A DNA stretch of 64,000 bases from Ignatzschineria sp. (GTDB lineage: Bacteria > Pseudomonadota > Gammaproteobacteria > Cardiobacteriales > Wohlfahrtiimonadaceae). A program made the translations under genes and the position numbers. Of the stretch, positions 16,771 to 25,291 are shown in pieces (the stretch's first letter is position 1; every line of letters starts with the position of its first letter). The stretch lies in assembly GCA_030150405.1 (NCBI GenBank), contig JASLFU010000004.1:1-64000 (forward strand), written 5' to 3'. The notes under the pieces were generated by a model, which was not told the DNA's origin, did not search any database, and saw only the letters and a program-made list of their open reading frames with translations.

Positions 16771-17337
16771 TTAGCGAATATAGAGCCCTTTAAGGGTGGG
16801 CTGATCAGCACCGAGAATCTCTGCTTTTTCAGCGGCTACTCCACTTGAACAATAGACATTATCGGATGTATAGAGCGCTTCAATCTTATCGGGAGATTCC
16901 ACTTTAAAAATGACGGGCGCTTTTACTCCCCAATGATCGCCTCGGAGCTCTTCGCTATCCCCTAAAAAGAAGGCGTAGTTCGTGCCGATTGTATCGCGCT
17001 CAGTCTGCGTATAGTGGGCGGCATCTGTTTTATAGAGCTCGCGACCCTCCTTAAGAAGAAGATACTCCCCAATAATCTGCACATCTTGATCGATCATACA
17101 GCCATCAACACCACTATCAACCTCTACTCTAAGGGTATATTCCCCCCGGGGAGTTAAGGTTAGCTTACCTAAGCCCTCTTTATGGAACTCTCCTCTTAAC
17201 TCCTCCGCTTTAAAGTAAGGGTTTTTCTCATAAAGACGATCAACATAAACACCGAGATCCTCTTCATCTGCCGCGGTTGCAAAGGTAAAGAGTGATCCCA
17301 CTGCAAGGGCTAATGTCGCTAGTTTTAAATGTTTCAT
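16771..17337 (-). CDS. Uncharacterised secreted protein
   Basis: I do not recognise the family. From the chosen ATG it has 188 residues and a clear Sec signal peptide (MKHLKLATLALAVGSLFTFA, cleavage probably after ATA). The mature part is acidic and looks mainly beta-strand. It has two cysteines far apart (in GVDGCMID and NVYCSSG), consistent with one disulfide in the periplasm. The longer frame begins 5 codons earlier, but the ATG used here has GGAGGAG about 6 bases upstream. It is monocistronic on the minus strand, divergent from proC. No lipobox or membrane helix is seen in the mature part. Confidence 0.7.
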   Translation of the reverse strand: MKHLKLATLALAVGSLFTFATAADEEDLGVYVDRLYEKNPYFKAEELRGEFHKEGLGKLTLTPRGEYTLRVEVDSGVDGCMIDQDVQIIGEYLLLKEGRELYKTDAAHYTQTERDTIGTNYAFFLGDSEELRGDHWGVKAPVIFKVESPDKIEALYTSDNVYCSSGVAAEKAEILGADQPTLKGLYIR

Positions 17338-17494
17338 TAAAGACTCCTCCAATATATTGTTATTTTTTAAAAGGTAATTTAAGTGTAGGTGCTTTTTTCT
17401 AAATAGTGGTTTTCTCTTTTCTTCTGCTCGATTTTCTCTCTACATATATCCCCCTTTAGGTTTTAGAGGATTCTCTCACCTTGCCCTGCTTTCT

Positions 17495-17503
17495 TGTTAC
17501 ACT
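17495..17503 (+). promoter_or_regulatory. Extended -10 promoter element for proC
   Basis: TGTTACACT fits an extended -10 (TGN plus TACACT), 70 bases before the proC ATG. The -35 position holds no recognisable box. Confidence 0.4.
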
Positions 17504-17573
17504 AATGGGGAATTAGACACTTAAAATCTTTAAGCACTTTAAGCATATAAACGTAAAAATAGAGGAGAAAACG

Positions 17574-18407
17574 ATGGCAAAGAGCAAAATCGGTTTTATT
17601 GGTGGGGGAAATATGGCGCGCGCGATCTTAACAGGTCTTGCAGAGCGCTTTCCAAAACAAAATCTCTATGTCAGCGATTTAAATGAGAAAAATCTCGAGC
17701 ACTTTCAGCAAACTCTTGGCATTAATACAAGTGAACGCTATCAGGACTTTATTCAATCTTTAGACGTAGTTGTTTTAGCGATTAAACCACAAGGCTTCCC
17801 GGCGCTATTAAAAGAGCTTAAAACTCTAATTAAACCTAATCAATTAGTGATCTCTATTGCCGCAGGAATCTCCATTGAGGCGATCCTAAAAGGTCTTCAA
17901 AACAGGGCGATCCCCGTAGTTAGAACGATGCCCAATACACCAGCGACCATCGGCCTTGGAGCAACCGCGCTCTTTGCAAATGAGAATGTCACCCAACCAC
18001 AAAGAGCCATGGCCGATACCATCTTTAAGAGCTGCGGAGTCACCGCTTGGCTTGAGGAGGAAGCACTACTCTCTGCTGCAGTAGCTGTCTCAGGGTCGAG
18101 CCCCGCCTACTTTTTCTATCTTATGGAATGCATGGTAAAGGTGGGTGAAAAACTGGGATTAAGCCGCGAAAATAGCGAAGTATTAACAAAACAGGCAATG
18201 CTCGGCTCTGCTCGTTTTAGTCAACTTGCGGAAGAATCCTTAACGGAGTTAAAGCAGAATGTGATGTCCCCCGAAGGGACCACAGAGCGGGCGATCTTTA
18301 GCCTTGAAGATGCAAAACTCGACACTATTGTAGAAGATGCCATGCGCGCCGCTTTCGATCGAGATAAGGAGCTTTCTGAAATTATCTCTGCAAAAATCGA
18401 AGGATAA
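17574..18407 (+). CDS. proC: Pyrroline-5-carboxylate reductase
   Basis: Catalyses the last step of proline synthesis, NAD(P)H-dependent reduction of 1-pyrroline-5-carboxylate. It has 277 residues. The N-terminal Rossmann motif GFIGGGNMARAI (about 7-18) binds the cofactor, and the C-terminal helical domain carries the family stretch AVSGSSPAYFFYLMECM and MSPEGTTERAI. GAGGAG precedes the ATG. yggT follows 49 bases later, the conserved proC-yggT order of gammaproteobacteria. Confidence 0.95.
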   Translation: MAKSKIGFIGGGNMARAILTGLAERFPKQNLYVSDLNEKNLEHFQQTLGINTSERYQDFIQSLDVVVLAIKPQGFPALLKELKTLIKPNQLVISIAAGISIEAILKGLQNRAIPVVRTMPNTPATIGLGATALFANENVTQPQRAMADTIFKSCGVTAWLEEEALLSAAVAVSGSSPAYFFYLMECMVKVGEKLGLSRENSEVLTKQAMLGSARFSQLAEESLTELKQNVMSPEGTTERAIFSLEDAKLDTIVEDAMRAAFDRDKELSEIISAKIEG

Positions 18408-18456
18408 AGGTCGATTAACAATCATTGATTATAAAAAGATATAAGAAGGAACTTTC

Positions 18457-19020
18457 ATGCTCTCCAATATTTTTGAGTTCTCCGTTGAACTCGCCTATAG
18501 CTTTTTTCTGCTCTTTATTCTGCTCCGTTTTCTCTTGCAGATTGTAAAGGCAAACTTTTACCATCCCATCATTCAGAGCATCGTTAAGATCACCAACCCT
18601 ATTATCCTTCCCATTCGTCGCATTACGCCTATTATTAATGCTTACGATTGGTCCTGTATTTTGGCGATCTTGCTCTTAGGGATTATTAAATATGTGGCCT
18701 TTATGTCCCTTGGGATCATTACCCCCCTCTCGCCACTTGCGCTTATTGGGGTGGTATTACTCGATATCTTGCGTTATACGGTCTATATCTATCTCTTTGC
18801 CTATATTTTACAAGCAATCGGCAGCTGGCTTGGTTCTTCTCCTCGGAAAACCGTCTTTTTGAGCCTTTTAAATATGCTCACAACCCCGGTTAACCGTAAA
18901 TTCCCCCTTAAATTGGAGGTCGGAGCGGTCGATTTTCGCCCAACGGTGATTATTCTTCTGCTCTTTATTGCGTTGCGGGTGATTAATCACTTTACGGCAA
19001 AACTTCTCTTCTTCTTTTAA
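18457..19020 (+). CDS. yggT: YggT family membrane protein
   Basis: An inner-membrane protein of 187 residues with two copies of the YggT unit. Each has a hydrophobic helix followed by the family signature, seen clearly in the first copy as KITNPIILPIRRI (about 47-59) and in the second as LNMLTTPVNRKFP. The family is implicated in osmotic tolerance, cell-division or envelope functions, but its activity is not established. It probably forms an operon with proC. It is followed by a strong terminator, and the usual next gene yggU is displaced by an inverted gene. Confidence 0.9.
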   Translation: MLSNIFEFSVELAYSFFLLFILLRFLLQIVKANFYHPIIQSIVKITNPIILPIRRITPIINAYDWSCILAILLLGIIKYVAFMSLGIITPLSPLALIGVVLLDILRYTVYIYLFAYILQAIGSWLGSSPRKTVFLSLLNMLTTPVNRKFPLKLEVGAVDFRPTVIILLLFIALRVINHFTAKLLFFF

Positions 19021-19043
19021 AGAGCAAGAGATCTAGAAAGAGT

Positions 19044-19076
19044 GCCTCTGCCCCTAAAGTGAGCAGAGGCTTTTTT
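19044..19076 (+). terminator. Intrinsic terminator of proC-yggT
   Basis: A perfect 8-base GC-rich stem (GCCTCTGC / GCAGAGGC) with an 11-base loop is followed by six T residues. The T run touches the stop codon of the convergent quinone reductase gene. In the minus direction the T tract is poor, so it acts mainly on the plus strand. Confidence 0.9.
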
Positions 19077-19728
19077 ATGAAGGGAGATGAAACAGATCTG
19101 CTAAATGCTCAATATAATGATGAATCTCTATAGGGATATTTAACCCCTCATTCACGCCATAGATCGCATAGCTAGGCAGCGCAGAAAGACCAATAAATTC
19201 CATCGTTTTATGGGTGCCTAAAAAGAGATCATCTGCTGTAAGGCCTGCTAAAAAATTCCCCTCCTCAAATACACTCTCTTCAGCGGCAAAGGTATAGACA
19301 AAGAGATATCTCCCCCGCAATAAACCTGCTTTTCCATAAGGAAGCGGAGGCGGGTCTTTACGATCAGAGCGAAGAAATTGGGTCATCTCAAGTAAAAGAT
19401 CGAGATAATATTTAGTTGCCGCAGGGACGTTATACCAATAGACAGGAAGATGCCAAATAATATAATCCGCCTCAAAAAAGAGCCGCTGCTCATGGGCAAT
19501 ATCCAAATTCTCTTGTGCCACATCGGTTAATGTGACATCAAAAAATTGCCCAAGATAATCATGCCCTGCCTCAACCAATGTCTCTGTTAATCGGCCATTA
19601 CACGCGCCATACTCTTCAAGCATCGCCCGCTCTTTTTCGCCCTGATACGCCGTTTTTCCAAAACCATTAATAATCAGCACCTTCTTGACCCTTGATGAAG
19701 GCGCTTTCCCCACCTTTTCTGCAACCAA
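19075..19728 (-). CDS. MdaB-like NAD(P)H quinone oxidoreductase (flavodoxin fold)
   Basis: A flavodoxin-like enzyme of 217 residues related to MdaB and other FAD-dependent quinone reductases that make two-electron reductions and limit oxidative stress. Evidence is the N-terminal KKVLIINGFGKTAYQ segment, the flavin-contact block HLPVYWYNVPAATKYYLDLLL and the YTFAAEES region. The start is TTG with AGGAG at about 8-base spacing; no in-frame ATG fits until well inside the fold. The gene is inverted between yggT and yggU, which are normally adjacent, so it looks like an insertion into a conserved cluster. The specific substrate is unknown. Confidence 0.75.
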   Translation of the reverse strand: MVAEKVGKAPSSRVKKVLIINGFGKTAYQGEKERAMLEEYGACNGRLTETLVEAGHDYLGQFFDVTLTDVAQENLDIAHEQRLFFEADYIIWHLPVYWYNVPAATKYYLDLLLEMTQFLRSDRKDPPPLPYGKAGLLRGRYLFVYTFAAEESVFEEGNFLAGLTADDLFLGTHKTMEFIGLSALPSYAIYGVNEGLNIPIEIHHYIEHLADLFHLPS

Positions 19729-19842
19729 TCTTTATCTCCTTTTGAGCTCAAAATACCTCTTTCTAGTCTACCCCTTTTCTATAGGAGAGGAAAAGCCGCC
19801 AGAGCCCCTTTTCCCTTCTCCCCTTTTTAAGCTAAAAAAGCG

Positions 19843-19848
19843 TATAAT
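19843..19848 (+). promoter_or_regulatory. -10 box for yggU, very close to the start codon
   Basis: A perfect TATAAT ends 7 bases before the yggU ATG. Transcription from it would start at or next to the ATG, giving a leaderless or nearly leaderless mRNA. No Shine-Dalgarno sequence is seen between the box and the ATG. Confidence 0.42.
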
Positions 19849-19855
19849 TTAGAGC

Positions 19856-20170
19856 ATGAAAACAAGAGCTTTTTATTTTGAAGGGGATCATCTTCTCCTA
19901 AATGTCCGTGTCACGACGCGCGCTTCCAAAAATGAGATCCAGCGCATCGATGATTTTGTACGCATCCGAATTAATACTCCACCAGTAGATGGTAAAGCGA
20001 ATCAACATCTGATTAAGTTCTTAGGGAAAGTCTTCGGCGTGCCCCCTTCTACCATTATTCTCGAACGGGGCGAAACTCACCGAGAAAAGCGTTTTCGATT
20101 GCCCAATCCTACTAAGTTTCCTAAAAAATATGCCGAGATATTTCAGGCACAAAAGAGCCCATCAACATGA
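19856..20170 (+). CDS. yggU: YggU/DUF167 family protein
   Basis: A small protein of 104 residues with the DUF167 fold signature (LNVRVTTRASKNEI, then RIRINTPPVDGKANQHLIKFLG and VFGVPPSTIILERGETHREKRF). Members occur in bacteria, archaea and eukaryotes. Their function is unknown, although yggT-yggU linkage is widespread. The stop overlaps the tadA start by 4 bases (ATGA), so translation is probably coupled. No clear ribosome-binding site precedes the ATG. Confidence 0.9.
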   Translation: MKTRAFYFEGDHLLLNVRVTTRASKNEIQRIDDFVRIRINTPPVDGKANQHLIKFLGKVFGVPPSTIILERGETHREKRFRLPNPTKFPKKYAEIFQAQKSPST

Positions 20171-20697
20171 GGTCTACCAATTATATAACCCCTATTGAAT
20201 CTCTCGATAAGGCTGAAAAAGAGCTTCATGAAGCCTTTATGTGGGAAGCCTTTGCGGAAGCTGAAAAAGCGTATCAGCTCGGCGAAGTCCCCATTGGGGC
20301 GATTATTGTTCACGAAGGCGAGATTATTGCACGAGGGCATAATCGCTCCATTATTGATGCAGATCCCACAGCCCACGCCGAAATTGTGGCCATTCGTAAG
20401 GCGTGCCAAAAACTAGAAAACTATCGTTTAATCAATAGCACACTTTACGCTACATTAGAGCCTTGCATGATGTGTTCCGGGAGCTTTCTCCATGCGCGAA
20501 TCAACACCGTTGTCTATGGCGCGGGTGATTCCCGTAACGGAGCGATGGGAACAAATCTAAATCTGAATGATTTTGCGAGCTTTAACCATAAAGTTGAAAT
20601 CATCCCCCACATTCTGCAAGATGAGTGTAGCAAGCTTATTAAGCGCTTTTTCAGAGAAAGGCGTCTCTTACACAACAAGAAGAAAGAAACATTATGA
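20167..20697 (+). CDS. tadA: tRNA-specific adenosine deaminase
   Basis: Converts adenosine to inosine at wobble position 34 of tRNA-Arg(ACG). It has 176 residues. The zinc site is intact: HAE (His 70, Glu 72 as proton shuttle) and PCMMC (Cys 100 and Cys 103). The N-terminus is about 24 residues longer than the deaminase core, with a second possible Met at residue 25. The first ATG is preferred because it overlaps the yggU stop, and the gene's own stop overlaps the zapE start by 4 bases. It forms part of a tightly coupled four-gene run. Confidence 0.94.
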   Translation: MRSTNYITPIESLDKAEKELHEAFMWEAFAEAEKAYQLGEVPIGAIIVHEGEIIARGHNRSIIDADPTAHAEIVAIRKACQKLENYRLINSTLYATLEPCMMCSGSFLHARINTVVYGAGDSRNGAMGTNLNLNDFASFNHKVEIIPHILQDECSKLIKRFFRERRLLHNKKKETL

Positions 20698-21836
20698 CCA
20701 TCAAAAATGCATATCTAAAATTGATCGAAGAGAAAGGCTTTAAAGTCGATCCCATTCAGCTACAAGTGGTGGAGGCATATGATCGTCTTAAAGAGAAGAT
20801 CGAAAGCGATGCCCCCGTCATTCAGGATGACAAGCTCTCTTTAATGCAAAAGCTCTTTAAACCTTTTGCCAATACCGACAATGCCCAAACCTATTGTGAT
20901 CCCCGGGGGTTATATATTTATGGCCGTGTTGGGCGGGGCAAAACCTTTTTGATGGATCTCTTTTTCGAGAATATCGATCAACCCAAAATTCGAGAGCATT
21001 ACTACCACTTTATGCAATCGGTCCATGAAAAAATGCGCCAATATTCAGGGAAGGAAGATCCCTTAAAACTTGTGGCCAAAGAGTTTGCAGCAGAGTGCAA
21101 AGTGCTCTGTGTGGATGAATTCCACGTTATCGATATTACCGATGCGATGATTCTCTATCGGCTTTTAGATGCTCTTTTAAAAGAGGGGATCTTCTTTATT
21201 ACCACCTCAAATCGCGAACCTGATGAGCTCTATAAAAATGGGCTCCAGCGTCAGCAATTTCTTCCGGCGATCGAGATTATTAAAAACCGTTTAGAGGTGA
21301 TCGCTCTCGATAGTGACCAAGATTACCGCATGCGCCATTTAGAGTCGGCAGATGTCTGGTTTGTAGGGGAGGAATCGGCCCAAAAAGCGAAATTTGAGAC
21401 TCAGTTTGAGGATCTTGTAGGAGAACCTAAAGGCGCAGAAACCCTCAAGGTGAATGGCCATGATTTTGAGCTCTTAGAGGTATGTGAAAGTTGCAAAACA
21501 GCATGGTTTACCTTCGATGAAGCTTGTAGGAAACCCCGCTCAAGCCGAGACTTCATCTATCTTGCCAATCGCTTTGATACCATCTTCTTTAGCGGCCTTC
21601 CCCAATTAACTCGCTTTTTAGAGAATGAAGCGCGCCGCTTTGTGATTATGGTCGATGAATTTTATGACCAAGGGGTTAAACTGATCATTGGCTCAGAGGT
21701 GAGCATGGATGCCCTTTACGAACCTAAAGGGGAAAAGGCACTCGATTTTGAATTCGACCGCACCATTAGCCGCCTTATTGAGATGCAATCGCAAGAGTAT
21801 TTAGATCAACCTAAACGTAGAAATGGCCAAGCATAG
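20694..21836 (+). CDS. zapE: ZapE/AFG1-family ATPase
   Basis: A cell-division-associated AAA+-like ATPase of 380 residues. Walker A is GRVGRGKT (77-84), followed by FFENIDQ and HYYHFMQSVHEKM, characteristic of ZapE. Walker B is VLCVDEFHVIDITDAMIL, and the ITTSNREPDELYKNGLQR segment is the sensor-1 region. E. coli ZapE associates with FtsZ and helps late division under stress, and mitochondrial AFG1/LACE1 is related. It overlaps tadA by 4 bases and abuts ydiJ with no gap. Confidence 0.93.
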   Translation: MTIKNAYLKLIEEKGFKVDPIQLQVVEAYDRLKEKIESDAPVIQDDKLSLMQKLFKPFANTDNAQTYCDPRGLYIYGRVGRGKTFLMDLFFENIDQPKIREHYYHFMQSVHEKMRQYSGKEDPLKLVAKEFAAECKVLCVDEFHVIDITDAMILYRLLDALLKEGIFFITTSNREPDELYKNGLQRQQFLPAIEIIKNRLEVIALDSDQDYRMRHLESADVWFVGEESAQKAKFETQFEDLVGEPKGAETLKVNGHDFELLEVCESCKTAWFTFDEACRKPRSSRDFIYLANRFDTIFFSGLPQLTRFLENEARRFVIMVDEFYDQGVKLIIGSEVSMDALYEPKGEKALDFEFDRTISRLIEMQSQEYLDQPKRRNGQA

Positions 21837-24764
21837 ATGAACGACAAGAGACTCCGCCCCGATGTTAAAGCATTCCTAAACGCCTTAAAAGCACGCAAAT
21901 TCCAAGGGGATATTGAAACCAGTTACGCCGAACGCTTAATTTCGGCCACCGATAACTCTATCTATCAAGTGATGCCACAGGCGATCCTACATCCCAAAAC
22001 AGATGAAGATGTTGCCGAAGTGATGACACTTTTAGCGAAAGAGGAATTTAGAACGGTCACCATTACCCCTCGGGGCGGAGGCACGGGCACTAATGGACAA
22101 TCTTTAACAGAAGGGATTGTGCTAGATCTCTCTCGGCATATGAATAATATTCTCCATTTTGATGAGAAGAGCCAAACCGTTACCGTGCAGACGGGGGTGG
22201 TTAAAGATCAGCTCAATGCATTTCTACGCCCTTTAGGCTACTTTTTTGCGCCAGAGCTCTCCACCTCAAACCGCGCTACTATTGGCGGAATGATCAATAC
22301 GGATGCCTCCGGTCAAGGGAGCTGTGCCTATGGTAAAACCAGCCAACATGTGAAAGAAATAAAGGCTTACCTCATTGGAGGAAAAGAGCTGAAAAGCGGT
22401 CCTGTATCGGCAAAAGAGCAGCAAGCGCAACCTGAAAAATTTGCGTTAGCTCGATCCCTTTATGAGCTCATTGCCCCTAAGAAAGAAGAGATTAACGCAC
22501 ACTTTCCACAGCTTAATCGCTTTATTACTGGATATGATCTTGACCACTTTGCCCAAGATAAATCGTGGAATCTCAACCATCTTCTTTGCGGATCTGAAGG
22601 GACGCTCGGTATCTTTACCGAAGCTAAGCTTAATGTTCTGCCTATTCCTAAAAAAACGGCTCTCGTCTTAGTCACTTATGATGATTTTATCCGCGCCCTT
22701 GAAGATGCTCCCTATCTAATGCAAGCCCAGCCTAAACCCACCTCGATTGAGGTGATCGATAATATCGTTATGGAGATTGCGAAAAATGATTTTATCTGGG
22801 CCACCACAGAGAAATATTTTGAAGGGATCGATTATCAAAAACTTAAAGCTATTCAGTTAGTAGAATTTAATGCAGATACCGATCATGAGCTAAAAGCTAA
22901 ACTCGATGCTTTTACCGCCCATTGCGCGGCCAACCCCAATTCCCATCGGCTCTCTACGCGCCCTATTTTTGGGAAATCCTCCGTTACAGATATCTATCAT
23001 CTACGAAAACGAGCTGTAGGGCTCTTAGGTGCGGTAAAGGGCAACCGAAGACCTATTCCTTTTGTGGAAGATACCGCCGTTCCCCCCGAAAACTTAGCCC
23101 CCTTTATTGCAGAATTTAGAGCTATTTTGGATAAAGCGGAGCTTACCTACGGAATGTTTGGGCATGCCGATGCCGGCGTTATTCATGTGCGCCCTGCCCT
23201 TGATCTAAAAGATGAGAAGGATCGCCCCTTTATTCGAGAGATCTCCGATAAAGTCTTTCAGCTATGTCAGAAATATGGAGGCGCCCTTTGGGGAGAGCAT
23301 GGAAAAGGCGTTCGCTCTGAGTATTCCAAAGCCTTTTTTGGCGATCTCTATCCCCTTATTCAGGCAGTAAAACGCACCTTTGATCCTTATAATCAGCTTA
23401 ACCCCAATAAGATTGCAACGCCTAATAATGAAGCGCTTCTCAAGATCGATGAGATCCCTCTTCGTGGTGAATTTAATCGTGAGATCTTTAGCCCCTATTG
23501 GGCAGAAAAAGCGTATCGCAGCACCTTGCACTGTAATGGTAATGGCGCATGCTTTAATTACGATCTTGATGCTGCGATGTGCCCTAGCTACAAAGCCACT
23601 CGAAAGCGTATTCACTCCCCTAAAGGCCGAGCTGAACTGATTAAAGAATGGCTGCGTCAACGCTCCCATAATAGAGTAGATCCACAGTTTGAAAAAGAGG
23701 TATATGATTCGCTCTCTTGGTGCTTAAGTTGTAAATCATGCACCGGGGAGTGCCCTGTTAAAGTTAATATACCCGCTGCAAAATCGGCATTTTTAGATCA
23801 TTACCATAAAACCCATAAGCGTCCTCTTTATGAGCAGATGCTCCTAAAATCAGAAGCTATGGCCCCTAAAGCCGCCAAGATGGGGGGCGTGTTTAATTTC
23901 ATGACCCATAATCCCTTTGCCCGTAAAGCGAGCGAGTCTATGGGGTTGGTGGATCTTCCCACGCTTGCCAAGGATAACCACAAACCATCCCCCACCCTTT
24001 ACACAGAGTTATCCACAGGGAGTTTGGATCGTTTAAAGGCAGTGAAGAATCCTAAAAATGCGCTCATTATTGTGCCCGATACCTTCTTTAGGTTTTACGA
24101 TAGCGAAACCTTTAACGCCACCATTGAGCTGCTAAATAAACTGAAAGTGGAGGTCTTTATTGCACCTTATCTCCCTTCAGGCAAGGTTGCCCATGTTTAT
24201 GGCGCACTTACTCAGTTTAAAAATGAGGCTGCAGCACAAACAGCACTTTTAAAAGAGCTTGCGCAATACGGCATTCCATTAGTGGGTATTGAGCCCCCTA
24301 TTACGCTAAGTTATCGTCAAGAGTATCCGGCAGCAGGCTTTGAGCTCCCCGAGGTTAAGCTCATTCAAGAGTGGATGGCTGAGTTTATGACAACTCATAT
24401 TGATCAATTAAACTTTAAGGTAATACCTCAAAAATCGAAACTTAAATTGATGAGCCACTGTACAGAAAAGAGTAATGCAACCCATGCCCCTAAAGCTTGG
24501 CAACAGATCTTTGCTCTCATCGATACACCTCTGGAAGCGCAAAAATCAGGGTGTTGCGGCATGAGCGGTGCTTTTGGTCATATTAAGAAGAATCTCGATC
24601 TCTCCGAACGGATCTATCAACAATCTTGGGGGAAAATCGTACAAGAGAATGCTCCCGAAACTCTCCTTGCTACCGGCTCTTCTTGCCGAGGGCAGGTAAA
24701 ACGCTTTGGTAAAGCAAAGATCGTACATCCCTTAGTAAAACTGAATGAGCTCATTATGCCCTAG
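21837..24764 (+). CDS. ydiJ: FAD and 4Fe-4S oxidoreductase, D-2-hydroxyglutarate dehydrogenase type
   Basis: A large flavo-iron-sulfur enzyme of 975 residues, similar in size to E. coli YdiJ (about 1,018). The N-terminal half is a PCMH-type FAD domain with PRGGGTGTNGQSL and an FAD-oxidase C domain ending around GHADAGVIHVRP and GEHGKGVRSEY. The C-terminal half has a CLSCKSCTGECP ferredoxin motif (about residue 630) and a CCG-type cysteine domain (KSGCCGMSGAFGH). YdiJ oxidises D-2-hydroxyglutarate in E. coli; that activity is inferred here from overall similarity. The ATG directly follows the zapE stop. A terminator lies downstream. Confidence 0.88.
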   Translation: MNDKRLRPDVKAFLNALKARKFQGDIETSYAERLISATDNSIYQVMPQAILHPKTDEDVAEVMTLLAKEEFRTVTITPRGGGTGTNGQSLTEGIVLDLSRHMNNILHFDEKSQTVTVQTGVVKDQLNAFLRPLGYFFAPELSTSNRATIGGMINTDASGQGSCAYGKTSQHVKEIKAYLIGGKELKSGPVSAKEQQAQPEKFALARSLYELIAPKKEEINAHFPQLNRFITGYDLDHFAQDKSWNLNHLLCGSEGTLGIFTEAKLNVLPIPKKTALVLVTYDDFIRALEDAPYLMQAQPKPTSIEVIDNIVMEIAKNDFIWATTEKYFEGIDYQKLKAIQLVEFNADTDHELKAKLDAFTAHCAANPNSHRLSTRPIFGKSSVTDIYHLRKRAVGLLGAVKGNRRPIPFVEDTAVPPENLAPFIAEFRAILDKAELTYGMFGHADAGVIHVRPALDLKDEKDRPFIREISDKVFQLCQKYGGALWGEHGKGVRSEYSKAFFGDLYPLIQAVKRTFDPYNQLNPNKIATPNNEALLKIDEIPLRGEFNREIFSPYWAEKAYRSTLHCNGNGACFNYDLDAAMCPSYKATRKRIHSPKGRAELIKEWLRQRSHNRVDPQFEKEVYDSLSWCLSCKSCTGECPVKVNIPAAKSAFLDHYHKTHKRPLYEQMLLKSEAMAPKAAKMGGVFNFMTHNPFARKASESMGLVDLPTLAKDNHKPSPTLYTELSTGSLDRLKAVKNPKNALIIVPDTFFRFYDSETFNATIELLNKLKVEVFIAPYLPSGKVAHVYGALTQFKNEAAAQTALLKELAQYGIPLVGIEPPITLSYRQEYPAAGFELPEVKLIQEWMAEFMTTHIDQLNFKVIPQKSKLKLMSHCTEKSNATHAPKAWQQIFALIDTPLEAQKSGCCGMSGAFGHIKKNLDLSERIYQQSWGKIVQENAPETLLATGSSCRGQVKRFGKAKIVHPLVKLNELIMP

Positions 24765-24845
24765 CTTCACTATTTCGCACGTATAAAACTCTGTAATGTT
24801 ACATCCATTAATAGATTAATTTTTATAATAAATATTTAACAATTT

Positions 24846-24872
24846 AAGAGCGCTATGGGGCGCTCTTTTTTC
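24846..24872 (+). terminator. Intrinsic terminator of the yggU-ydiJ operon
   Basis: A perfect 8-base stem (AAGAGCGC / GCGCTCTT) with a 6-base loop is followed by a T-rich tract. It lies about 80 bases after the ydiJ stop. Confidence 0.88.
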
Positions 24873-24898
24873 TCTCTTTTCCTCCCACGATTTTGCGC

Positions 24899-24904
24899 TA
24901 TAAT
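24899..24904 (+). promoter_or_regulatory. -10 box for the DksA-like gene
   Basis: A perfect TATAAT lies 45 bases before the ATG and just after the ydiJ terminator. The -35 position (TTTTCC at 16-base spacing) is weak. Confidence 0.42.
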
Positions 24905-24949
24905 TAATCAATATTCCATCAACCCTTAAAAAAACATTAGGAGTTTACT

Positions 24950-25216
24950 ATGGCTAATGGCTGGGCGGGTGAAGGCGCCGTTTTAGAGCAGATTGAAGAT
25001 TCCATTAACGATGAAGTGGCTCGTGTTCGCAACCGTTTACCACAGGGTGAAAGCCTTAAGAATTGCGAAGAGTGCGGGGAGATGATTCCTCAAGCTCGCA
25101 GAGAGGCGCTCCCTGGCGTTCGGCTCTGTGTGGCATGCCAAGAAGAGCTAGACGCCGAAAATAGCCCCTTTACTGGCTATAACCGTAGAGGCAGTAAAGA
25201 TAGCCAACTGCGCTAA
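24950..25216 (+). CDS. Small DksA/TraR-family C4 zinc-finger protein
   Basis: A protein of 88 residues resembling YbiI and other short DksA/TraR proteins. The zinc finger is CEEC-X17-CVAC (Cys 39, 42, 60 and 63), followed by QEELDAENSPFTGYNRRG. The long coiled-coil of full DksA is missing; only a short helix precedes the finger. TraR-like short proteins can bind the RNA polymerase secondary channel, but most YbiI-type members have no tested role. AGGAG precedes the ATG, and the gene is probably monocistronic. Confidence 0.85.
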   Translation: MANGWAGEGAVLEQIEDSINDEVARVRNRLPQGESLKNCEECGEMIPQARREALPGVRLCVACQEELDAENSPFTGYNRRGSKDSQLR

Positions 25217-25291
25217 GCCATAATAACTCAGCTTTAACTGAAGTTTCATTATGAGATTTAGATCAAAGGAGCACGCAATTTTCGCAGCAAA

